Of a DNA stretch of 11,883 bases, positions 7,170-11,883 are shown in pieces (the first letter of the stretch is position 1; every line of letters begins with the position of its first letter). Made by a program: the position numbers and the translations under genes. Source of the stretch: UBA2040 sp965660955. GTDB taxonomy: Bacteria; Bacteroidota; Bacteroidia; Flavobacteriales_D; Crocinitomicaceae. Under the pieces are notes generated by a model. The model saw only the letters and a program-made list of their open reading frames with translations. It did not search any database and was not told where the DNA came from. Location of the stretch: assembly GCA_965660955.1 (NCBI GenBank), contig CBFIBY010000079.1, positions 1 through 11,883 on the forward strand. Direction: 5' to 3'.

Positions 7170-7541
7170 ATGAAAAATGCAATCACTTGGTTTGAAATTC
7201 CAGTGAAAAATTTCGAAAGAGCAATGAAGTTCTACAATGCAATTATTGATGGAGAAATGGTAGATTCTCCAATGCCTGGAATGAAGTATGGCATGTTTCC
7301 GTATGATGACGCTGCTGGGGGAGTAGGTGGTGGAATTGTAGAAATGGAAGGGTATACACCTTCTTCGGATGGAGCAGTAATCTATTTGAATGGTGGAGAA
7401 GATCTCGCTGGACAATTAGCACGGGTTGAGCCAGCTGGAGGAAAGGTAATCCAACCAAAAACAAATATTGGTGAGAATGGATTTATGGCTTTGTTTCTCG
7501 ATACGGAAGGAAATCGAATTGCACTGCATTCATTTGCCTAA
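7170..7541 (+). CDS. VOC-superfamily (glyoxalase/bleomycin-resistance-like) protein
   Basis: This 123-residue protein has one VOC domain made of two beta-alpha-beta-beta-beta units. The first unit begins AITWFEIPVKNFERAMKFYN at 4-23, and the last strand ends FLDTEGNRIALHSF. VOC proteins include glyoxalases, dioxygenases, antibiotic-binding proteins and enzymes of unknown role. The first strand reads TWFEI, without the usual metal-ligand His, so classical glyoxalase I activity is unlikely; the true function is unknown. It is the first gene of a probable three-gene operon. A TAnnTTTG element lies 33 nt before the ATG and a 17-bp dyad sits just upstream of that. A strong inverted repeat follows the stop codon before the regulator gene. 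Confidence 0.9.
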   Translation: MKNAITWFEIPVKNFERAMKFYNAIIDGEMVDSPMPGMKYGMFPYDDAAGGVGGGIVEMEGYTPSSDGAVIYLNGGEDLAGQLARVEPAGGKVIQPKTNIGENGFMALFLDTEGNRIALHSFA

Positions 7542-7557
7542 TTATTGATTAAAAAAT

Positions 7558-7594
7558 CCAAAAATAGTGTTCCATTTGGAGTCACTATTTTTGG
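7558..7594. terminator. 12-bp perfect inverted repeat between the VOC and WYL genes (terminator or control hairpin)
   Basis: CCAAAAATAGTG (7558-7569) and CACTATTTTTGG (7583-7594) are perfect inverse complements around a 13-nt loop. The loop itself has short pairing arms (TCC/GGA), so an extended hairpin can form. It starts 16 nt after the VOC stop and ends 9 nt before the next ATG. The A-tract/T-tract in the stem looks like a bidirectional intrinsic terminator, but the T-run lies inside the stem, not after it. Hidden in the right arm is TATTTTTG (7586-7593), an exact TAnnTTTG match. The hairpin may therefore end VOC transcription, hide the regulator's translation start, or act as its operator. 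Confidence 0.6.
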
Positions 7595-7603
7595 TGTTAA
7601 ACT

Positions 7604-8302
7604 ATGTCTCAACTTCCGCGCCTTATATCGACCCTGACATTATTGAAATCCAAACGGATTTTAACAGCTACGGAATTGGCTGAAAAGTTTGATATAAGTA
7701 TTCGAACGGTCTATCGTGATATCCGAAAATTGGAAGAAGCGGGTGTACCAGTAATTACTATTGAGGGTAAAGGATATTCCTTAATGGATGGCTATTACGT
7801 TGCACCCGTTCAGTTTTCAGAGAAAGAAGCCAATGCTTTGGTTACTGCGCATCATTTGATTACACGGACAAATGATTCTTCATTGTCTACTGAGTTTGAA
7901 GGAGCATTGACCAAAATTAAATCTGTTTTTCGTTCTTCTATTTTAGCGAAATCGGAAGTGTTGAACAGTAAAATATTTGTTTTTGATGGTGGCTTGGATA
8001 AGGTTTCCAGCAACGCGCTTTCGGAAATACAATTGGCTATCACGAATTTCAATTTCATGGAGATTAACTATCAAAAGGCGGATGATCCCAACATCACCTT
8101 TCGAACCGTAGAGCCGTATGCCATCTATTCTTCTTTCAATAAGTGGATTTTGATTGCCTGGTGTCATTTGCGAGAAAGCTATCGTGCTTTCCGTGTCGAT
8201 AGAATTCAACATTTTAAGGTGATGCCAGGGCAGTTTGAGGATAGAAAATTTAATCTACAAGAATATTTTAGTTGTAATCCATACGACGCAAAAACAAAAT
8301 AA
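7604..8302 (+). CDS. HTH/WYL-domain transcriptional regulator (YafY-type)
   Basis: The 232-residue protein begins with a DeoR/HTH_11-type winged HTH. The helix pair TATELAEKFDISIRTVYRDI spans 21-40, then RKLEEAGVPV and a wing ending GKGYSL. After a middle region, the WYL domain covers about 145-205, with EPYAIYSSFNKWILIAWCHL at 170-189 and SYRAFRVDRIQ at 192-202. The eponymous Trp-Tyr-Leu reads Trp-Ile-Leu here (181-183). WYL regulators respond to small ligands or single-stranded nucleic acid and act as repressors or activators; the ligand here is unknown. The protein is at the short end for the family and lacks the WYL C-terminal extension. It sits between VOC and DUF6157 genes, with only 1 nt before the DUF6157 ATG, so those two are surely co-transcribed. 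A hairpin ends 9 nt before its ATG. Confidence 0.93.
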   Translation: MSQLPRLISTLTLLKSKRILTATELAEKFDISIRTVYRDIRKLEEAGVPVITIEGKGYSLMDGYYVAPVQFSEKEANALVTAHHLITRTNDSSLSTEFEGALTKIKSVFRSSILAKSEVLNSKIFVFDGGLDKVSSNALSEIQLAITNFNFMEINYQKADDPNITFRTVEPYAIYSSFNKWILIAWCHLRESYRAFRVDRIQHFKVMPGQFEDRKFNLQEYFSCNPYDAKTK

Positions 8303-8303
8303 A

Positions 8304-8714
8304 ATGCATTCAACAAATTATTTCAACACCTTTATTGAAGTGGCGGAGGATAGCGCTGCAGATGCTGGAACGATGCCACCTGAAAAAGGGAACAAGAAGA
8401 CGATTGCTAATATGCAATTTGACATGTTAATTGATAGTCCGTATCAATTCACTTCGGATGAGGTGATTTTTACAATTTTCGCCACCCGAAAAGAGTTCGC
8501 CAAAGAAGAGTGGGACGAAGAACGACAACACTTTTTTTCGAAAGGACAACCTTGCTTTCGAGCTTCACCACTAACCAAAAGTTACGGTTGGGGAGTACAT
8601 TTTAACGAAGAAGGGAAAATGGCCATCGTCGGCAAGGAGACCAATGAATATCAAGGTTTTCTTAAAGATAATTCACTCAAGAAATGGAAAGCAATGCGCT
8701 CGAAAAGGAATTGA
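8304..8714 (+). CDS. DUF6157-family protein of unknown function
   Basis: This 136-residue soluble protein begins MHSTNYFNTFIEVAEDSAAD, which I recognise as the DUF6157 opening. The ATG at 8304 is chosen over the upstream in-frame start at 8235 because that one lies inside the WYL gene, and because family members begin with this sequence. Other visible segments are TMPPEKGNKKTIANMQFDML, SDEVIFTIFATR and FRASPLTKSYGWGVHF. No signal peptide, membrane helix or known catalytic motif is seen. The start follows the WYL stop by one base (TAA-A-ATG), which implies translational coupling. The function is unknown. Its tie to a VOC protein and a ligand-sensing regulator suggests a small-molecule response, but this is inference. 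Confidence 0.88.
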   Translation: MHSTNYFNTFIEVAEDSAADAGTMPPEKGNKKTIANMQFDMLIDSPYQFTSDEVIFTIFATRKEFAKEEWDEERQHFFSKGQPCFRASPLTKSYGWGVHFNEEGKMAIVGKETNEYQGFLKDNSLKKWKAMRSKRN

Positions 8715-8723
8715 TTTATTGAT

Positions 8724-8731
8724 TACCTTCG
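8724..8731 (+). promoter_or_regulatory. Weak -7-like element before the YhhQ-type gene
   Basis: TACCTTCG differs from TAnnTTTG at one base and ends 4 nt before the ATG, the same offset as in the proline dehydrogenase, LysR and MFS genes. No -33 element is evident. Read-through from DUF6157, which ends 21 nt before this gene, is an alternative. Confidence 0.3.
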
Positions 8732-8735
8732 GCTA

Positions 8736-9527
8736 ATGATGACCCAGCAGGACCAATTAACATCGAAATATAGATACAGAAGAGAATTTGTTTTTCTCAT
8801 TTTAGCAGGACTCTTCCTAGGTTCTTTGACTATGTTGAACATTCTTGGGATTTCTCGTTTTATTGATCTTTCATCATGGTTGGGCATTTCTGATTATAGT
8901 CCAATTCGATTCTCTTTGGCTGTCGGGGTGCTGGCGTATCCGATTACTTTTCTCTGCACCGATTTTATATCTGAAATCTACGGACGAAGAAGAGCGAACA
9001 TGGTGGTTTGGGTCGGGCTAGGACTCAATATTTGGGTGCTTTTTATCCTTTGGTTAGGAGGTTGGTTGAATCCTCCGTCCGAATTAACGGAAGCTGGATT
9101 ACTGGAAGTAACCGTTGAAAACGGACAAGCAAAAGTTCCGTATGGCTACTCATTTTACCAAATGCGATTTTACACCTTCGGAGCTACTTTTGCTTCGATG
9201 CTCGCCTACCTGGCAGCGCAGTTTGTTGACGTGTATATTTTTCACTTGTTGAAACGACTGACGAAAAGGAAGAAGCTCTGGCTACGAAACAATGTTTCAA
9301 CTATGACGAGTCAATTGGTCGATTCTACAGCTGTAATTTTGATTACGTATTTCTATGCAAATGCTTTACCAATTAGAGAGGGAGAATCAATCAGTACTCA
9401 ACTGTTCTTCTTTATTCTAAGTTCGTATTTGTTCAAAGTTCTCGTTGCGGCAATTGATACCATTCCATTTTATTTTGGAACGAAATTTCTTAGAAATTAT
9501 CTACAAATTGAAGATGAAGTCGATTAG
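8736..9527 (+). CDS. yhhQ: Queuosine-precursor transporter (YhhQ/VUT family)
   Basis: A 263-residue inner-membrane protein with about six helices. Its signature PITFLCTDFISEIYGRRRA at 69-87 is the hallmark of the YhhQ (DUF165, VUT) family, followed by a central helix and the C-terminal segment SQLVDSTAVILITYF. In E. coli, YhhQ imports the queuosine precursors preQ0/preQ1 for tRNA modification. The same function here is by homology; no queuosine biosynthesis gene is in the window. The family usually has about 220-240 residues. The extra length here is an N-terminal tail of about 17 residues and a loop at about 108-137. The start could be either of two adjacent ATGs (8736 or 8739). Its TAG stop interlocks with the TAA of the convergent MFS gene, a 4-nt overlap with no space for a terminator. 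Confidence 0.9.
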   Translation: MMTQQDQLTSKYRYRREFVFLILAGLFLGSLTMLNILGISRFIDLSSWLGISDYSPIRFSLAVGVLAYPITFLCTDFISEIYGRRRANMVVWVGLGLNIWVLFILWLGGWLNPPSELTEAGLLEVTVENGQAKVPYGYSFYQMRFYTFGATFASMLAYLAAQFVDVYIFHLLKRLTKRKKLWLRNNVSTMTSQLVDSTAVILITYFYANALPIREGESISTQLFFFILSSYLFKVLVAAIDTIPFYFGTKFLRNYLQIEDEVD

Positions 9528-10696
9528 GTGGTTGAGGCTCTGTTTCTCAAATGCCATAACAAATAAATTACAGCCGTTACGGCTAATACTCCTCCAAAAG
9601 AAAAGGCAAGGGGAATTGAGCTCCAAGTACTGTTATAGGTGAACATTGTACTCAAACCACCCACTGCAAAACCAGATTCCAGAGCGATGAACATAGTTCC
9701 CGAGCCAATTCCTCGTCGTTGTGGATGAGACAAATCAGCTGTCCAGGAGAATATCGTTGGACTTGAAATACCTGTCGCAAATCCAAATACGATGGCAGAA
9801 ACGGTGTACCATTCTACTGTTTTTGCGGTGCTCAAAAGGACGATACTCGTGATTAACAAAAGCATTCCAATGACAAGGGTCTTTCTTCGACCAATTACAT
9901 CCGATAATCCTCCAGAGAAGAGGCGAACAGCAATAGTTGAAATGGTATAAAAAAGGAAGAACCAGCCTTTATTTGATATACCTAAATAGTTGGACATATC
10001 GGGCGTTACAGTGAAAATTATTCCAGAGGTAACCGCCGATAAAAACATAACCAAAGCACAAGGCCAAACCGAAGGTTCAACGATGTCATTAATTCCGAGT
10101 TTTAATAATTTCCAGCTGAATTTATGTGTGTCTTCTTCTGGCAGAGTTTCCCGCACGAAAAACAATAAAACTCCAGAAATGACGGCAATCAATGAAGCCG
10201 CAACGAACAGTGAATTTAGTCCAAATACATTGGTTATTGGCGAACCAAGCGACTGTCCGGCTCCAATGCCGAGTGAAATAAAGGTTCCCCAAATACCCAT
10301 TCCTCGTCCACGTCTATCCGCAGGGAGAATGTCTGTGATTAACGCAGTTGCACCGGTGGGCGTGAAACCTGCACCCACACCATGCAATAAACGTAGCATT
10401 AAGAAGAAAAATACGGTGTGAGAAAAAGGGTAGAGCAGGCAAACAAGTACAGAAACAATAACGCCCATGTACATGACTTTTTTTCTACCAATTGTATCCG
10501 ATAGTTTTCCAGAGAACGGGCGTGAGATTAATGCTGAAATGGCAAAGAAAACGAATATCAATCCTTTTTTATCGGCACCACCTAAATCCGTGATGAATTG
10601 ATTTAATTCTGGTAAAATAAGATTGAAGCTGGTTAAAAACAAAAACATCGACAGGCATAACATCCAAAAGTTCTTGCTGTACGTATGTAATTGCAT
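9524..10696 (-). CDS. MFS-family transporter, probable drug/metabolite exporter
   Basis: This 390-residue, twelve-helix major facilitator protein has motif A twice: GKLSDTIGRKK at 63-73 between helices 2 and 3, and GGLSDVIGRRK at 262-272 between helices 8 and 9. It also has PADRRGRGMGIWG at 125-137 and a Gly-rich helix 5 (SLGIGAGQSLG, 141-151), reminiscent of the antiporter motif C. Proton-driven export of small molecules is the likely role, but the substrate is not identifiable. The start ATG 10696 is preceded at 4 nt by TACTTTTG, an exact -7 match. This leaves no room for a leader, so the mRNA may be leaderless. It is divergent from msrB, and its stop overlaps the stop of the YhhQ-type gene. 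Confidence 0.93.
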   Translation of the reverse strand: MQLHTYSKNFWMLCLSMFLFLTSFNLILPELNQFITDLGGADKKGLIFVFFAISALISRPFSGKLSDTIGRKKVMYMGVIVSVLVCLLYPFSHTVFFFLMLRLLHGVGAGFTPTGATALITDILPADRRGRGMGIWGTFISLGIGAGQSLGSPITNVFGLNSLFVAASLIAVISGVLLFFVRETLPEEDTHKFSWKLLKLGINDIVEPSVWPCALVMFLSAVTSGIIFTVTPDMSNYLGISNKGWFFLFYTISTIAVRLFSGGLSDVIGRRKTLVIGMLLLITSIVLLSTAKTVEWYTVSAIVFGFATGISSPTIFSWTADLSHPQRRGIGSGTMFIALESGFAVGGLSTMFTYNSTWSSIPLAFSFGGVLAVTAVIYLLWHLRNRASTT

Positions 10697-10700
10697 GGCG

Positions 10701-10708
10701 CAAAAGTA
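10701..10708 (-). promoter_or_regulatory. Putative -7 element for the MFS gene
   Basis: On the minus strand TACTTTTG matches TAnnTTTG exactly and ends 4 nt before the ATG (spacer CGCC). The -33 region is poor. CTGACA at 10734-10729 is one half-site of the dyad found before the VOC gene, possibly by chance. Confidence 0.42.
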
Positions 10709-10856
10709 CTGCCAATTTTAGATTAAACTGTCAGGAAAAAGAGAATAAAACGTCTCATTAGTGCATATTTGACTTTTTATAACACTTAATGATTTAAACT
10801 TTTAGTTAGATGCCATTGTTTTAAATAAGTAGATTAAACCAAATAATAAAAAAAGC

Positions 10857-11372
10857 ATGAAATATCTCATAGTAACATTCGTCATTGCCTCGTCCATGTT
10901 GGCATGTAGTTCATCGATGGACTCTTCCTCAGAAACAATTGCTAATTCTGCCAAAGAAGGAATTGTATCTCCCGCGGATTCAAACAAAGTTGTAAAAACA
11001 ACTGAAGAATGGAAGAAGCAATTGACATCAGAACAATATTACGTCACACGAGAAGCCGGAACAGAACGAGCTTTCACTGGAAAGTATTGGGATCACAAAG
11101 AAAAAGGAGTATATACTTGTGTTTGCTGTGATTTGCCGTTGTTTGATAGTAGTACTAAATTTAAATCAGGTACAGGATGGCCGAGCTATTACCAGCCGAT
11201 TTCTGAAGAAGCAATTGATATCAATGTGGACAACAAATTTGGAATGACCCGCGAAGAGGTTGTTTGTGCACGGTGTGATGCGCATTTGGGTCATGTGTTC
11301 AATGATGGACCAAACCCAACAGGATTGAGATACTGTATTAATTCCGCTTCGTTAAATTTTCAAAAGAATTAA
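10857..11372 (+). CDS. msrB: Lipoprotein peptide-methionine (R)-S-oxide reductase
   Basis: MsrB reduces the R form of methionine sulfoxide in proteins. This 171-residue version carries a lipoprotein signal: a charged start, a hydrophobic core, and lipobox MLAC ending at Cys17. The mature enzyme would therefore be anchored in the envelope and repair oxidised periplasmic or outer-membrane proteins. A Ser-rich linker runs to about 45, then the catalytic domain. Zinc cysteines are Cys88/Cys91 (YTCVCCDLPLF) and Cys137/Cys140 (CARCDAHLGHVF). The nucleophile is Cys160 in RYCINSASL. The common resolving Cys of SGCGWPS is Thr106 here, so the enzyme is probably a 1-Cys type reduced directly by a thioredoxin-like donor. 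The next gene overlaps its stop (TAATG). The upstream divergent region is AT-rich with no clear -7 box. Confidence 0.96.
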   Translation: MKYLIVTFVIASSMLACSSSMDSSSETIANSAKEGIVSPADSNKVVKTTEEWKKQLTSEQYYVTREAGTERAFTGKYWDHKEKGVYTCVCCDLPLFDSSTKFKSGTGWPSYYQPISEEAIDINVDNKFGMTREEVVCARCDAHLGHVFNDGPNPTGLRYCINSASLNFQKN

Positions 11373-11611
11373 TGGATGATGAATCAGCGAAAGAGGTGGA
11401 GAAAAGATTGGAAAACTCAGGCAATGTTCGTCTTCCAATATCTGCTGTTCTGCCAAATGTGATTTTGAACACTATTATTTCAGTTACATTCCTGTCCAAA
11501 TTTTTAGAACGCTTTCAACCTGGTAGTTTCTCGTATTTTGATTTGTTTCCTGTAGGTGTCGCCGCATATTTCGGGTTCATGGCTCTGAATGATGTGAGGA
11601 AAACTTTTTAA
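11372..11611 (+). CDS. Small two-helix membrane protein of unknown function, coupled to msrB
   Basis: This 79-residue protein is not recognised. It begins with a charged, acidic segment (1-20), followed by two likely membrane helices: about 22-44 (ISAVLPNVILNTIISVTFL) and about 54-73 (YFDLFPVGVAAYFGFMAL). A basic C-terminus follows. The ATG shares its first base with the last base of the msrB stop (TAATG), a strong sign of translational coupling and of a real gene. A role with lipoprotein MsrB, such as membrane anchoring or electron delivery, would be guesswork: there are no cysteines, so it cannot be a thiol relay. Confidence 0.75.
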   Translation: MDDESAKEVEKRLENSGNVRLPISAVLPNVILNTIISVTFLSKFLERFQPGSFSYFDLFPVGVAAYFGFMALNDVRKTF

Positions 11612-11883
11612 TCCATAGGACAGGTTCAAAAAGAACTCCATAACAAGATGTTATACATTGGAGGTCTGGGGGGATATAGAACATGTTTTTTTCGTCATCG
11701 TCGTCGTCGTATTCAGACTTTTTCATTTGACCGTGAATTTAAAATATCAAATTTCCTATATAACTCGGTGCTGCGCGATCCAATAGTTGAATTATGTAAA
11801 ACACATGAATAGATATTAGATCCAATTCTACAATGAACAAATACAAAATCATTTATTGACACATGGCATGAATGAGACGAACT
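11612..11883. other. Right-edge region without a convincing gene
   Basis: No plus-strand frame is coding-like. The segment has a GTTC-A5-GAAC dyad (11624-11636) and a nested inverted repeat at 11636-11665 (CTCCA/TGGAG around TAACA/TGTTA). It also has a G6 run, a T7 run and a TCG triplet tract. Two short minus-strand frames (11577-11726, and 11713 to the edge) are open but look unlike proteins. No clear terminator with a T-run directly after a stem is seen. Confidence 0.5.
11692..11710. repeat. Short imperfect TCG triplet tract
   Basis: Six TCG-like triplets, one changed to TCA, form a microsatellite-like stretch of 19 bp. On the minus strand it would encode an Asp-rich run in a short frame of doubtful reality. 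Confidence 0.7.

Noticed and set aside
8235..8303. Earlier start for the DUF6157 gene
   Set aside because: It lies within the WYL coding region, and the family begins at the ATG at 8304.
10802..10987. 61-codon minus-strand frame opposite the msrB start
   Set aside because: It is antisense to the MsrB signal peptide and linker, has no family resemblance and is best seen as a shadow frame.
11577..11726. 49-codon minus-strand frame starting MKKSEY with an Asp run
   Set aside because: It overlaps the end of the 79-residue gene, its acidic run comes from a triplet repeat, and the rest has no recognisable pattern.
11713..11883. 56-codon minus-strand frame open to the right edge
   Set aside because: It has no start inside the window and a composition unlike its neighbours. 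An open frame of this length is not unusual in AT-rich DNA across six frames.

Overview
The window looks like a chromosomal segment from the phylum Bacteroidetes, probably a Flavobacteriales/Cryomorphaceae-type marine or freshwater bacterium. Three observations support this: the AT-rich composition, the lack of good Shine-Dalgarno sites, and several matches to the Bacteroidetes promoter element TAnnTTTG. Protein types common in that group also point the same way (stand-alone proline dehydrogenase, 110-residue MerR regulator, lipoprotein MsrB, DUF6157). No rRNA, tRNA, CRISPR array, IS element or phage gene was seen. Taxonomy and functions are inferred by eye, without database searches.

Layout. 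1-1549 (minus): a proline dehydrogenase gene overlaps by 4 nt (ATGA) a rhomboid-family gene that runs off the left edge. 1628-2701 (plus): aroB, divergent from proline dehydrogenase. 2709-4058 (minus): a MerR-type regulator followed by an acyltransferase-3 membrane protein, both apparently starting at TTG. 4110-4793 (plus): a secreted NlpC/P60 cell-wall peptidase. 4800-6046 (minus): an unrecognised 88-residue protein and an SbtA-family bicarbonate transporter, 2 nt apart, with a 10-N assembly gap near the transporter C-terminus. 6130-7053 (plus): a LysR regulator divergent from that pair. 7170-8714 (plus): VOC protein, HTH/WYL regulator and DUF6157 protein, with a dyad in the promoter region and a 12-bp perfect inverted repeat just before the regulator. 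8736-9527 (plus): YhhQ-type queuosine-precursor transporter, whose stop interlocks with that of an MFS exporter (9524-10696, minus). 10857-11611 (plus): lipoprotein MsrB overlapping a small two-helix membrane protein. 11612-11883: no convincing gene.

The genes are mostly housekeeping or small accessory units rather than one large system. Three local units make functional sense. The first is the LysR/88-residue protein/SbtA-like group, probably controlling inorganic carbon uptake. The second is the VOC/WYL/DUF6157 operon with two strong dyads. The third is the MsrB/membrane-protein pair, for envelope oxidative repair.

The observations most worth following are: a -7-like element placed exactly 4 nt upstream of the start codon in four transcription units (possible leaderless mRNAs); the small SbtA partner, which does not look like SbtB; the 12-bp inverted repeat before the WYL regulator; the rhomboid homologue lacking its serine nucleophile; and the N gap, whose flanks join in frame with a 2-base overlap.
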